In this document: positions 37,401 through 49,002 of the stretch, piece by piece
Numbering within the stretch: position 1 is the first letter of the stretch
How the letters are laid out: each line of letters begins with the position of its first letter
Assembly (NCBI RefSeq): GCF_036669915.1
Contig: NC_089315.1
Coordinates: forward strand, 23,565,936-23,629,935
Direction: 5' to 3'
DNA length: 64,000 nt
From: Pocillopora verrucosa
Lineage: Eukaryota; Cnidaria; Anthozoa; Scleractinia; Pocilloporidae
Notes under the pieces: model-generated
Database searches by the model: none
What the model was told of the DNA's origin: nothing
The model's input: the letters and a program-made list of their open reading frames with translations, nothing else
Position numbers and translations under genes: made by a program

Positions 37401-40400
37401 GGTGGACAATGTGTCTACTGTAGAGTTTTTTTTTCACTAAAGCTGATTCGATCATTAAAGAGCTCAAGGTTAAAAATATTTCCCTAGTAAGGGCCATTGG
37501 GAATCAATATAATGAATATTATTGTCATATGCCATTGAAAAATAGTCTCAATCACTGAGAGAAGATTTCAGTTACTATTGGATCCTTCATTTTCTGATAA
37601 GAAACAATGTCATCACGACTGGTGGGTTAAATTTAAGAATCAACCATTTTGTGTTTTTCTTTGTGTTTTTTCCCTTTTTTTTCCTTTTTATCGATAAGCA
37701 CTCGTTAACCCTTAGTGTTTTCTTCCCTTCATGTATCAAATTTCTTTTTGTAAGACATACCGTTTTGAATTACCAAGATCAATCTGTTTAAAATTAGTTT
37801 TCACATTATTTTGATAGTAAACAGTATAGTGATTGTTAAGCATCTGACTCTATATCTCAGATATATTTTGAATCAATGAAGTAGAATTCTTCAAACATTT
37901 TAATTCATCCTTATTGTGGGCTAATACATTTTTTCTTCTTCTCACTATTTACTGTAGATAGCTAGAAATTAAAGAAACTCTCAGAGATGTTTTGGGTGCA
38001 AGTCAGTTTTTACTTTTCAGTGGATATAAATTACATGAGTTAAAAAATTTTTTGAACTGGTAAAAATTTTAATATGAAAATAATGGAAAAAAAAACATGA
38101 TAGTGAAATGAAATATATATTGAAAAATTGAATTACCAAAAGATTCTAATTCTGCCTCGATTAAAGGGAAAAATACAAAGCAGAAAGTTACCTGCTTTAT
38201 TCATTTGTGCAATCTTAAAAGATGTTGATGTCTTTGTTCATTTGAGCAATAAAAAAAGATATATAATGTCTAGTAGTTTTCACTCAATGACCTTTGTGGA
38301 ACTCAAACCAAATGGGAAAAAGGAATTATTTGCTGTTGATAATTTTGATCTGTAGAATGATGTAATTTACTTGTTGGTGGCTTTGATAATTTAATGTAGA
38401 TCTTTGTTGCAGTATTTGTGAAGTCTGATGTTACAATTCTTGTTTTTAGTAATATTCAATGCCTTCGTGTTTATTTTGAAGAACCCCACATTGTGTGTAC
38501 TTTCATGGATAAGTGATTGACTAGAAGCAACAGTTTTATAGATTCATGCGTATGTTGTGGTTCAATTTTATCCTTGGTTCGAAATTTATTTTCCTTTGTT
38601 TCAAATTCATTATCATACATTACAACACCCAAAAACAATTTGAACCAAGGATAAAATTGAGCTACAACAGATATACTGGACAGTGTTGGTCAGCTATTTT
38701 TTCCAAATCTACCATGGCCCCATATGTTATCTGTTAGGGTGTTCCAAATCATTTATTCTAATCTATGTTAGGATGATAAAACCATAACTAATTGAATAAA
38801 GAGAGATATTGTTTATTTTTTACAAGCATGGGAGAAATAAAATAGTCTGGATTTCCCATGATAAGTCAAACCTGGAACCTTCCTGTCTGGCCATCAGGTT
38901 GTCAGAAGACTACTAAGCTTTTTACACTGTACTGTAATATAAGGGTTTTATGATCAAAATCAGATGGTTTAAAAGCTTGACGAATTGTGGCTGATACAGA
39001 TCCTGACAGGCAAATTCCAGCTTTAATTCTTCTTTTCCTGAGTCTTAAGCATCTTTGATTCCACCTAAATCAGTACAGGTATCCCCCATCCACCTAATCC
39101 ATTCCTTCAATGCCGTTCTGTGCTCATTTTTCCTTTTGCATACTGTGGTGTCTAAAAAAAGCTGCTGCAGTTACTATTCTTTTTTCCCTTTGCCAGACAA
39201 AAGCAGAAGAAAGGAAGCTTCTTTCTCATAGGATGGAAAGTGTCGAGTCTGATCAGGATGAAACACCTAACGAAAATCAACTGCTAAACAAAGAAAACAA
39301 AGCTAAGGATAAAACAGAACGGTTAGATAAATTACTCATATTGCATTTTAAAGTTATTTGCAGATAGAAAATTTAAACTGATAATTCTCAAAAAATATAT
39401 GTGAAACTGTTAGTGACTAGTAACTGAACTTATTTCTTAAAAAAAGGAAGAATTGGAAATAGACTCTGGCATTGTAATGCTGTTATTTAATTTTTGTTTA
39501 ATGTATTTTCATAGAAAATCAGGATTGTTTGCATCATTGAGTGCCTCCTTGTGTGCAGCAAGGTCTGGGATTCAAGGACTTTTGGAAAGGTGGGTGACAT
39601 TTAGTGCATTTCCCTGAGCCAATGTGGACTACAATCTGGGGCAAGCTGTGTTGAATAATACATGAAAACATCAAATTTTGACTTAGGACCTATAAAATAA
39701 GTCTTGGAACCTCAATGCCACCTTTTTATGTTGGATATTATAGGGGCACAAGCTTCTCTGAGTTAAAATTGTTCATTCAACCCTGTACAGTGAATAAACC
39801 AGTGACCAAATGATACTTTGATTTAATAATTTTTTTAGATCCTCACCAAAGGAGCAAAGGCGCTCAACCAGTGTTGTACCCACAGGAGACAGTGATGGTG
39901 AAGATGATACAGAAAAGTTGACACAGAAACCAAACTTGCCAAATCCTGATGTAGATGGCTTTGATAATCATGACGAATTTACAAGGTGATTGATTGGTTG
40001 AAGATGTTTGACTGCATATTAAGGTTGACATCAAATCAGTGAATAATGCTCTCAGGAATATGGCAACTGACTCTTTAAAAATGTGTCTCAGATCAAAATT
40101 TTAAATTTATTTGTTTGGGGGGGGGGGGGTGGGGAGGGGGAGTAGGGGGAACCTAAAGTTGTGTTCCCTTGGGAAAAGGTCCACCAGAATTGTGGTATCC
40201 TCATTCCTGTCATTCAGAGTGACCCAGACAGGATTTCACTTGACAGCATTTGTATATTTATTTAATTATTTTGCAAGAAGAAATATAACAAGAAGAAAAA
40301 AAAGTGTCAAAGGGCTAATGTTTGATCCATAACTTAATTCTAATAGCAAAAGAAGTATGTGGGGGACATAATTATTAACAGTTATTGCATTGTGAAAATA

Positions 40401-40808
40401 GTTCCAAATCACTGAATTATTGCCTTGTTAGTGAGTAACTGGGAGAGATAATTATTTGAAAAAAGCTTTGAATGTCCACATTGCCCTCTTTTTGAAATTA
40501 CTAAGCACACAACTGTAAAATGGCTCATTAGGTTTCCTTTAAATGTTCTCTCTCAAAAACCTATGTGAAGTCTAAATGAGACATAATCTGTTACATGTTG
40601 AAATCAGTTTTTTCTATTGGATGGCAATGAAAGCCTAAAGTTGTTTGTTTATTTGTGTATTCGTACTTATATTCTCAGACAAATGGAAGCAAAGGGAGGT
40701 TTAACTTACCAGAGTGCTGACAGAACAGTTCACCAATTGTCCCATGATTCTTTGCCTCCTCCACTCTCTCTTCAGTCATTTCAAGCTGAAAATCAAGCTG
40801 GCAAATAG
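31494..40808 (+). CDS. Unrecognised intracellular protein, about 351 residues
   Basis: Proposed exons: 31494-31553, 33114-33632, 39197-39321, 39515-39589, 39839-39985 and 40679-40808. Phases are 0, 0, 2, 2, 2 and the sum is 352 codons with a TAG stop. The protein starts MSIIDEDNGFEGNDKKGESE. Exon 2 (173 codons) is the best conserved-looking part: WSPFKQYDQLNRK, then a cysteine-bearing stretch (ECACGSLAKRECVC) and WRRNFLHLFSLG. Exons 3-6 are acidic and low-complexity (SVESDQDETPNENQ, TGDSDGEDDTEKL) and look disordered. No signal peptide or transmembrane segment is visible. I do not recognise the family. The 5.6-kb intron 2 may hide an exon, and the donor of exon 3 (CG|GTTAGA) is weak, although the frame into exon 4 supports it. 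Confidence 0.7.
31554..33113 (+). other. Intron 1 of the unknown gene
   Basis: Contains a tRNA-derived SINE-like sequence at 32309-32463. A short exon-like segment at 32895-32931 breaks the frame if included (see rejected items). Otherwise nothing recognisable was seen. Confidence 0.5.
32309..32463 (+). mobile_element. tRNA-derived SINE-like element
   Basis: A pol III box A-like TAGTCCAGTGG and a box B-like GGTTCTAGTCC lie 34 nt apart inside a tRNA-like head. They are followed by GGCAAGGCGTTGTGCCCTTG, an A-run and a tRNA-unrelated body. Family not identified. Confidence 0.55.
33891..34085 (+). repeat. Dispersed CAGTATnCATATTCTC repeat, copy 3
   Basis: Begins ACACCCTCACATCAGTGTGCG, has AAGGTGCTGACAAGGAGAATT internally and ends in CAGGGGTCAAAGGGTG. 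It is homologous to copies at 11278, 18558 and 63625. Confidence 0.7.
35155..35241 (-). repeat. Partial dispersed repeat of the CAGTAT family
   Basis: Read on the minus strand it gives the 5' half of the family (CCCTATACACCCCAACATAAG, CATACTGTTCC, GATAAGGAGAATTCAG). The 3' half is missing. Confidence 0.55.
36101..36438 (+). repeat. Perfect tandem duplication, 169-bp unit
   Basis: ATTGCCATTCATAGCTATG starts at 36101 and again at 36270, and the two 169-bp copies are identical by eye. This is either a very recent duplication or an assembly artefact. Confidence 0.9.
38554..38667. repeat. Fold-back element
   Basis: The arms are TTGTGGTTCAATTTTATCC TTGGTTC and its near-inverse GAACCAAGG ATAAAATTGAGCTACAA, with a loop of about 60 nt. 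It looks like a small MITE inside intron 2 of the unknown gene. Confidence 0.7.
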
Positions 40809-41847
40809 AATTTACAATATATGTTTATTGATTAAAATAATTACTTTGTTACTGGCCCAAGTTATTCAACCAGTACAATACCTTTTTGTCTCATCTTGCT
40901 TATGATATCATGCTCAAGGGTACAACATCTACGGTGAAACTCAGAAAAACCTTGAGGGCTGGCAATACAGATTAATTATCAGGCGATATATCTTTACTGA
41001 ACACAATATGGATGAGTAGTTTGTTATGTTGATATATGCTCACATGTCCTTATCATCCACACAGTTAGTCACTTGTGGGAGCTCTTTTGTCACAACAGGA
41101 TAAACAATTTTGGGGTGTCTTTCAGGTGTTCATGGTTTTCTGAGTTTGACAAGAACCCTTTAATTCCCAGAGATGATTGGTACAGAGATTCTCTACACAC
41201 TATCAGTACATTATCAGCAAATGGGTAACAAGAATAGACAACCCTATCATTAGGAGGATGAAATTTTGATATAACATAATTTACAAAGAGGAGCTCAGAA
41301 TAGACAAAGTTTGCACCCTTAGAAGGCGTGATCATGATGCAACAAAAATATTCTTCCCAAATCTGAAGAAGAGAATTACTCTTTAGATCTCAAGTCTAAA
41401 GGGTTAAATATCAATAATACATGTTTTTGGTTAGTAATTAATTGTAGGGCTCTGCACTTGATTTCATTCTGACAGTTTCTTATGTTCAAGAAATAAGGAA
41501 TTTTGAAATCAAATGATTAACATTAATTGAAGTCAATTAAATCTTTTAACTTCCAAGATCTGATTAGTAATTATTCTATCTGTAATATATATCAGAATAA
41601 GATATGACAATATGGTTCTTTATCAGCAAATTATCTCACAAATTATTTAAAACAGTGTTTGGGACAATTCACATTAAAGAGACTTGGTTACTCCAAATGG
41701 TGCTGTCAAAATTTTTGCTGAAATGTGACACGAGCAAGAATTTATGTGGTAAAGCTATTTTGGGGAACAATTCTGCTAGCTCCACTTTTTTGACATCATA
41801 TGAAACAGTTTTCAGTTTCTGTTTGTGAGAGATTTTGGAAACAAGCA

Positions 41848-42000
41848 TCTCTAAAAGTGGTCACTTACAAGAGGTGGTCACTTATGAGAGGTGGTGGATT
41901 ACAAGAGGTTCTATTTATAGTGATTTGACTCAGAAACTTTTGGTATTTTGAAGAGGTGGTCTCTAACAAGAGGTGGTCGCTTATAATGGGTGGTCGCAAA
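41848..42000 (+). repeat. Degenerate short repeats (AAGAGGTGGTCnCTTA)
   Basis: The phrase ACAAGAGGTGGTC with ACTTA or GCTTA following occurs about five times with small changes. It looks like a low-complexity or transposon-derived tract. Confidence 0.55.
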
Positions 42001-42947
42001 GGAAAGTTTGACTGTTGTAACATGATTGAATACCACTATGAATGAAGTTAAATACTTAGATTTATGAAATAATTGTTTTTTCATTTTATTTGAGAGAAAT
42101 GTATGAAAGATTGTGAGTTTTGTGAATTGCATAGTAAAGTGATTATTAAGTTTCACTGTATGTTTTAGGTAAAAAGTCAAAGTGGTTTCAAACTAGTTTG
42201 ATATCTATTTCTCTAGTATGTTCCTAGTACATTATCAGAATCCTTGAGAGAATGCAATGGAAATCAAACTATTTTGAATTCATTTTAACTTGAAATTATT
42301 CCAAATCACAGCATATGTAGGTCAATCTAATTAACTTTAAAATTACTATCACATGGCATGAAGATTATTGTAATTTTTATGATTATTATTACTATTATTA
42401 CTGATATGTCATAAAAGTATCTCTGAAGGGTTATTAAAAATGATTGTAAAGTATCAGATTTTTTTCTTCACAAATTGTTTGACAAAATTGGTTAGAATCT
42501 GTTTTTGTGTTACCATGAAAGAGATGTTTCATATTTTCATTTGTGTTTTTTAATTTTTTACTATTATCTTGTAATTCATGTCAGAGCACAAAAACACTCT
42601 ATTATTTCTAAGAAATGTTATAAATGAAATATGAAAGAGAATGACTCGAATGTAATATATATGATAGAATTAATAATTTTTAAATATTTAGTGTAGTGAG
42701 AGACATCATGCTGCACATGTAGCTGACCACAGATAAAAATTTTCATGATGGATTTCAATAAAAGTATTGTTTCCTCTGTTGTAAGGAAGTTCCAGGTAAT
42801 TGATGTTTTGTCGGCCAAAGTAAATGCATTTAGGTACCCTTATCTGTGCTGGAGTCAAATGAGCCTCCATGACACACACAGGTGGGTGAAGGCCATTCCT
42901 CACTACTCTTTTGTTCTTTTCCTTTTCCCTTTTGTCCAATAGCTGCA

Positions 42948-43074
42948 GAGCAGGATGAAATATGAGCCTGTCTTGGTGGACTCTGTCACTGACCTGTTTC
43001 CAATCTTGCCAGCTTATTCAGCATTTATCCCAATTCTCTATACTAAGAGGGGAAACTCTTCAGTGGCATTATAA
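42948..43074 (+). CDS. Possible orphan terminal exon
   Basis: After a good acceptor (TAGCTGCAG) an open frame reads SRMKYEPVLVDSVTDLFPIL and continues about 20 residues to a TAA stop. The residue pattern looks protein-like, but I could not connect it in frame to an upstream exon or recognise a family. It may be chance. Confidence 0.2.
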
Positions 43075-44507
43075 AGTGCATCTTAAAGTGATGAGTGTTG
43101 AATCTGTGAAATCAAGCTCTGAAGTGGCAAGGTGTTTGAGATGGGAATGAATGTGAACAGGCTAGCTTACTGTTAACCATCTGACTCTCATAAGCCTTCA
43201 ACTTTCATATCTTATTGACTATGAGAGAATCATTTCCACCTTGAGCAACAACATGGATTCATGGATTCGGTTGAAAGTTGAGGTAAATATCCAATCTTAT
43301 TGTTTTTTTAGAGGGCACGGTAACGAATCTTGCAATCTGATTGGCTCTTTACCCGGTCAGTATTTTCCTATCTCTGCCCACGGGCCACGGTAACGCTTTC
43401 GTGAGTCGCCGAGTACATCCCAACTTTCGTTGTCATTTTTTCATAAATATACCTCGTTTTCCGGCTGGGCAGTATTTTTAAGCAAACACGTCGGTCACTA
43501 CCTCAAGCCGATAAATAACTTATGAATCCTCTCTTTTCTCTCTATCAAATCACTTTGGTTGACAGAAAAATATTGGTTTCAGAATGAATTTGTCTAAACA
43601 ATAGTGTCATTACGTTGGTTAACAAGCGGCCTAAAAACCGTCTGCAATTAATTTTAATCGTTCACAAAAAGTACCCAGAAAGTTGAAACGTGAGGTATTT
43701 GTTTACAGTTAAACTGAACGATGGAACTTTCATTCATTTAATATCTGAATTTTCTCGAGCAATTTGTTCATAGTGAAAGAGCGAGCGAAGTTTTAATTTA
43801 AGTTCTACAACAAATATACGCTCCTGTTGAGTCTTTCCAATTCCGTTCAATTTGGACATTTGTACCTTAAATTGCACAACAGAAATTGAAGGAATTTTTT
43901 GAGAAAAGGCCGCATTACATTCCCTTGTGTCTCGTTGGAGTGTGCCGTTCGAATTTAGTTTTTGTGAAGGAAAGATCAGAGTTAAACACGCCATTACAGC
44001 AAACAAACGAGCAAACTCTCACAACTTCAAAATAAAAAAATTGAATTTACTCACAATTACTTTCCTCGCCGTTTACTTAATGAACAGAGGTAAATCTTCG
44101 TACATGAATGAATGGTCGATGAGAGTGAATAATACTTTCCGTCAGATCATGAACTGATTTTGAAGAAAACATTGTCGTGACAGTCCTTGCCAAACTAGTT
44201 CTGTTGGTTTTCAAATGTTCCTACGCTTTTTTTTTTCTTGCGCGCTCTCTAATTGACAGGTGTCAGATTGTGACAGATACTTGTAAAAATAATGTTTCAA
44301 AGTTTGTTTGGAAGCCTTTTAAATCACCTTTATCGTTACGGAAATGAAAATGTTTCACTGAGGCATCTCTCTTAAATTTGCATCACCTCTATTTTAACTA
44401 CCATTTACTCACTCAAAAAGTGTTCAGTTTATGGAAGATCTTGCCGTATTTACGGCCATAAATCATTCGGGTTCTTTCGGAAAGAATTTCGTCAAGTTTA
44501 AAAACAA

Positions 44508-44669
44508 TATATATGTTATTTACCGGCTAAGGGTCGGTCCGTATGGTGAAAAACTGTGACCTCGGTCTTGAAAATGCTGCCCTCGGCCTACGGCCTCGGG
44601 CAGTATTTTCAAGACCTCGGTCACAGTTTTTCACCATACGGACCTCCCAGCCGGCAAATAACATATATT
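44508..44669. repeat. Near-perfect palindromic element
   Basis: The outer arms ATATATGTTATTTACCGGCT and inverse enclose inner arms GTCCGTATGGTGAAAAACTG and inverse, around the centre CTCGGCCTACGGCCTCGGG. Nearly the whole 160 bp can fold into a hairpin. This is typical of a fold-back MITE. Confidence 0.85.
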
Positions 44670-45045
44670 TATTTCCCCACCCTGGTTTCAAGAGAGTTGG
44701 AGGAATAGAGACATCAGAAACATGGTTGCCCTTCCCCACCAAAACTTACCATCCACTCAGGGAGTTTTATCAACATGTAACTAAATATGGAGACAAGCAT
44801 GCTCATCTCTACTGAATTGTTAATTATCATGGGTACACAGGGTACCCAAGTCTGCGTTCAGAATCAAACTCTGCCAATTTAATCCAAACCCGTTAACCCC
44901 CTACTACCACCTTCACAATTAATCAATCCGTGAGCACAGAAAATAAAACTCTAAGCATTTTAATTTGATTTCAAACAGTAATAAAACAGTAGCAAATCTT
45001 CTTTGAAGCTAGTCTTATTGTGGTGCTATCAAAACATTCAGTGTC

Positions 45046-45585
45046 TCATGCTTCCTGTTCTAACTCTACAAGTTCCTTTTCAATCTCTTCCCTTCTCGAA
45101 AGCTTTTCTAATTGTGTAGCTTCTGGATTTACTACCTCTCCTGAGTCAATTTTTTCTTGTAATTCTTCAATCTGTCGCAATTTCTTTCTGAGATTCTTGA
45201 CACGTTTTAATTTTAGATCGTCCGGGTTGCTAGTATATACTGTGCCCGCTGCAGTCGCGGTTCTAGAAACTGTAGCACTTTGCAATTTTTCCGTAACTTC
45301 CTCGACTTCACATCTTTGATGTTCACTCCCCTCTTTCTTTTTATTCTTACGTTTTTTCTGGTTTTTCGTGAGCTGTTTGTTTTCTTCCTCGTGTACACCA
45401 GGCGGTAATTTCGAAAAACTATTGGCCCATTGTTTTCCTTTACTTTCGTACTTTGCCACTTCATCTGGTGGGACATAACCCTCCTTCACTCTACGAGCCT
45501 TACGCCATGTGCCATCAGGTCTTCTAGAAGCTGGAATCCACGTCTCTCCAGCTGCATCACCAGAACTTGCACTATCGTCCGCCAT
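45046..45585 (-). CDS. PYM1: PYM1, partner of Y14 and Mago (exon junction complex recycling factor)
   Basis: A single intronless frame of 179 residues. PYM binds the MAGOH-Y14 heterodimer and the ribosome and removes exon junction complexes from translated mRNA in the cytoplasm. The N-terminal Mago-Y14-binding segment is clear: [20 protein letters not shown], then [18 protein letters not shown] and LPPG (residues 14-62 or so). The middle is a Lys-rich stretch ([13 protein letters not shown]). The C-terminus is a charged predicted helix ([20 protein letters not shown]) as in other PYM proteins. Human PYM1 is 204 residues. The start ATG lies in the YY1-like AAAATGGCGG, 120 bp from the divergent KGD4 start. 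Confidence 0.95.
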   Translation of the reverse strand: MADDSASSGDAAGETWIPASRRPDGTWRKARRVKEGYVPPDEVAKYESKGKQWANSFSKLPPGVHEEENKQLTKNQKKRKNKKKEGSEHQRCEVEEVTEKLQSATVSRTATAAGTVYTSNPDDLKLKRVKNLRKKLRQIEELQEKIDSGEVVNPEATQLEKLSRREEIEKELVELEQEA

Positions 45586-45705
45586 TTTGGAAACTTTTCA
45601 GACATGTTCGGCGATTTTCCGTACTCTAGAGTTACAATCGGCATATATTCGATAACTTTCGAGACTACGAATCCCAGAACACCCTGCGTAGGTTTCGGAC
45701 CCAAA
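45586..45705. promoter_or_regulatory. Bidirectional promoter PYM1 / KGD4 with ZNF143-like site
   Basis: Only 120 bp separate the start codons. At 45664-45688 the sequence ACTACGAATCCCAGAA followed by CACCCTGCG matches the ZNF143/Staf (SBS) consensus ACTACAATTCCCAGAATGC...CTGCG at most positions. Both start codons sit in AAAATGGCG, a YY1-type core. No TATA box is seen. Confidence 0.75.
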
Positions 45706-46247
45706 ATGGCGTCCGCTACCGGGAGAATTTTTCAAACTGTGAAAAAACATATACCAAGTATAAGATTTCCAAACAGAGCAAAACAAAAAATGGAACGTAA
45801 GTAAATGAGAATTATATCTCTTTTTATTAACAAAAGAAACAAACCTAGAGATTCTCTTTCCGTTTTGCATACCACTAGCCGGTTCATCACACAGACCACC
45901 GGAGATTTCGTCAGTTTTATCTGCGATCACTAGTAAAGCAACACCAGCAGAATCAGCGACTCGACCGACAAGTTCCAATTCTATGACCGCCGATGAGTCG
46001 TTCGATTATCAAAGTTTACCGGCAAGATACAGAAGAAGACTTCTAACCCAAGAGGAAATTGATTATATTGAGGTGAGCCTGATCATATCAAGCTGAAATT
46101 TTTACGATGCGATATTTTGATAGTTTCACTTTACTATCTACATGTTTGATCTTAAAATCCTGGCACACTAGAACAAGGGGACTTCTTCACAAAAATTGGC
46201 ACATTAGGACAATGACTTTATTTTCCATTTATTCACAGAAACAATAA
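45706..46247 (+). CDS. KGD4: Alpha-ketoglutarate dehydrogenase component 4 (KGD4/MRPS36)
   Basis: Small mitochondrial adaptor that tethers the E3 subunit to the 2-oxoglutarate dehydrogenase core; formerly called MRPS36. Exon 1 (45706-45796) encodes MASATGRIFQTVKKHIPSIR plus FPNRAKQKME, matching the family N-terminus (VKPHTPLIRFPDR in human). Exon 2 (45879-46072, after a strong pyrimidine tract and TAG) ends with LPARYRRRLLTQEEIDYIE, the conserved C-terminal E3-binding region (human LPQKYRRKLVSQEEMEFIQ). An alternative acceptor at 45849 is in the same frame and would add 10 residues. A tiny last exon at 46239-46247 (Lys-Gln-stop) after TTTATTCACAG is likely but not certain. Total is about 97 residues; human has 103. 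Confidence 0.82.
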
Positions 46248-49002
46248 CCTTTCGAAATGACACTGCAGCAGGACCTCCTTTTCATGACCTCATTGTTCAT
46301 TATAATTACAGTTCTCGGAGCAACTTCAGAATACCCCGCAACTGATTTACATGTCATTGAATAAGAATAGCGTCTATTGTGTTAAGCCTCGATCTTCAAA
46401 GCTCCCGACACATGTAAGTGAGGCGGAAATGAGTTGCGGGGTATTCTGAAGTTTAGCCCAGTTCTCGTTTAAAAGAATGGCTAAAAGAAAAGATCGCCTT
46501 TAGGACTACGCTTTTGTTTTAGGATAGTGTAAGAATATGCAGACATGTTTCTCACTTCCCTATGTCCCTGAGAGATTCCATATACAAAGCATTTGTGTCA
46601 ACTATTACAAATCTCTTGCAAAGTTTACCAAATCTCCCAAATAAATTAAGTTTTATAAACTTTTCTGTAGAAGAGGGCTAATCAAGTATTTTAATCTACT
46701 ATAGGGCAAAATATTGAGGCTAATTGTCTCAAGGTTAATTGTATTTTGTATTTGCATTTATCATCTGTTTTATTGTTTTTGAATCATCTACATCCCATGA
46801 AACAATTTTGAATTTTGAATTGGTGGGTGGAGACTGAAACAGAGCATTCAATTAGAAAATTCAGGGGGAGGAAGGATGTCAGGACTCGCATATCTGTGAG
46901 ATAACAAAGCTGTTAGAAAATTTGCAGCACAAGGAATGTTAAAGGGTGTACAATGTCTTTCTAAAATGTTGTCGTGAAAATAAATAACCATCTTGAACCC
47001 ACTCATGAACCTATAGTCCCTTATTAATGCTTACATTCTTGAGCTGATGCAGAAAGAAACTGACAATAGGGAAATCACATGCATTTACTAAGTAAGAAAC
47101 CCCTCTGAAAAGTACACCCTGTAAGACCCTGCAAATGGCTTATTGGAACTTGCTGACAGCCATAGTTAACAAGTATTCACCAAAGTGGAAGTGAAAAGTG
47201 GTGGATTTTTATCAAGCTGTGAAACGGAGTGGAAAATATCCATTACTTTCACTGACACTGAGGTGAATAACAGTTTTTAGTTTATACCACACAGTTATAA
47301 AAAAAGTAGTTTATTTATCTCAACATACTGAATGATGGTTGGAAATTAAACTCTGGAGGCACAATCTTGTCTTTTGGCTGCTTGAAGGTGAATAGTACTC
47401 ACTATTCACCTCTCAACTAGCCAGTCAACAGGCAGGACAAGAACTATTCACCTGTGTGGTATATGCTGATATGTCAAACTGTTACTGACAACCCTTGCGA
47501 CTGTGACAGAATAGCCTTTGAAGTTTTTGTCGACAAGCATGCACATGTAGTATAGATTAAAGAAGGGGTCATAATAATATCATTCAGCAGAGGTGATATT
47601 TAATGGAATGCAAGGTCCTTTGTCCTGGAAATAAGGGACTGAAAAGAAATCAGACCAGTAACAAGATAAGTGTGTGAAAAATGTTGGGGATTACTGGATC
47701 ATAAACTAAGGGACAAGTCTGGTTGAGACTTTTGGTTGATGCATGTTATCCACCCATGCACTGATCACTTCAAATACCCAAATTCCATCTCCCCTTCCCC
47801 CCCTCCCCCCCTTTTCATCAACCCATGGTTAATTGATTGTCAAGCATATCTGGGGCATTAGGGATTGGGAGTTTGAACCTAGCCTGGATGGGGTGGCAAA
47901 TTTGAACTTGAACTTGAACTTGGAAATCTTTTTCAATGGAATAAACTTGTTTTATCCTTTGATATGGAGGTGTTCAAAGGTAAAAAGTTCTCTTTTGTGA
48001 GCACATAGGTAAGAAGAAAAGGTCTTTAAGAAAGTCATGATCACTAATCTCACCTTATACAGAAACATTGAGGGTGGTGGTGGGGGATTTGAACAAATGT
48101 TTTGCCTAGGGGGCTTGAATTTGTACAACTAATCTTCAATAGTTTTAGTGCTCAAGGGGAGATTTTGAAGCTTCAAGTTAACCAACCCATTAGGATGGGC
48201 ATGCGTTAGTTTCATGGGCCATCATGACTGATTTTCAATTTTTTTCCCCTTCAAATATAGAGAGGTGGTCCAGAATGAAACCTCCCAGGTGGCTGGAAGT
48301 ATTTTACACTGTCTGTTAACTATTTAACTTGTGTGGAGACTGTTGGAATCATTTTCAAGAGAAAGAAATGTAGTGAATGTGGAAGTATCATTCACTTCTT
48401 GGTCATTTGATTTCAGACCAGTCATTTGTGACATGAAAAATGATTCACTTTTAAAATAGTGAATAAGCATTCATCTAAAGATGGTGTTTAGCAGAACTGA
48501 GTGACTCCCAGTAAAGATGGCTTTTTACACATGTATTACAGATTTATGAGTAATTAAACTTAACTTTCCATAAAATGGCAATGGTGTGCATTTATTAACC
48601 ATATTTTTGAAAACTCAACAAAATTTAGGGTTTTAAATTGATAAGGCTAGAGATTTAAGGAGTGTCTCAACCAGGTTAGTAGGAACTCCAGCACAAAGAG
48701 TAATCACAGACCCAAAATGATTAGGTTGTGTGACAACTCCTTCAAATGGAGAAGTATCATCTATTGAACATTGTATGGTTGTTTAAATCAAGTATTTCAC
48801 AGTTTGAAGTCACAGTAGGCCTGGGCAACTGAATTTGATGCATATGGCTCAGAATTTCTGTATTCTTACTCCTGTTTAAGAGGTATGGGTTTGTTTAAAA
48901 GAAGGCCTCTACTTCATTCTCTTGACTTAATTTTCCTGACTTAATCATCATGTCCATGTCTATTTACTTTGAGCTTCTGCACATTAGTGTACAAGTTCTA
49001 TT
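46248..49002. other. Intergenic region between KGD4 and the cGAS-like gene
   Basis: Contains a 22-bp inverted-repeat hairpin (46322-46453) and AT-rich, repeat-like DNA with several GGTGAATA/TATTCACC motifs around 47270-47470 that may be an old element. No coding region was seen. Confidence 0.45.
46322..46453. repeat. Inverted repeat with perfect 22-bp arms
   Basis: AACTTCAGAATACCCCGCAA plus CT at 46322-46343 is exactly inverted at 46432-46453, with an 88-nt loop. It is probably the ends of a small MITE. Confidence 0.75.

Larger units (their letters stand above)
33633..39196 (+). other. Intron 2 of the unknown gene
   Basis: Very AT-rich. It holds two dispersed repeats (33891-34085 and a partial inverse copy at 35155-35241), a perfect 169-bp tandem duplication (36101-36438) and a fold-back element (38554-38667). 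Its short open frames carry no domain features. Confidence 0.5.
40809..45045. other. Intergenic region between unknown gene and PYM1
   Basis: The convergent gene ends face each other here. Contents are degenerate AAGAGGTGGTC repeats (41848-42000), a possible stray exon (42948-43074) and a palindromic element (44508-44669). ATTAAA on the minus strand at 44958-44963 may be the PYM1 poly-A signal. Nothing else was recognised. Confidence 0.45.

Noticed and set aside
42706..42942. Overlapping open frames on both strands near 42.8 kb
   Set aside because: Neither has domain motifs or suitable splice context; likely chance frames.
44527..44815. Overlapping open frames on both strands around 44.6 kb
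   Set aside because: They are the two readings of one palindrome and share mirrored peptide sequences.
45849..45878. Earlier acceptor for KGD4 exon 2
   Set aside because: It is in frame, but the later acceptor at 45879 has a much better pyrimidine tract (CTCTTTCCGTTTTGC) and fits the family length.
47270..47475. Partly inverted GGTGAATA and TATACCACACAG motifs
   Set aside because: Suggestive of an old element, but the borders and arms are too degraded to define it.
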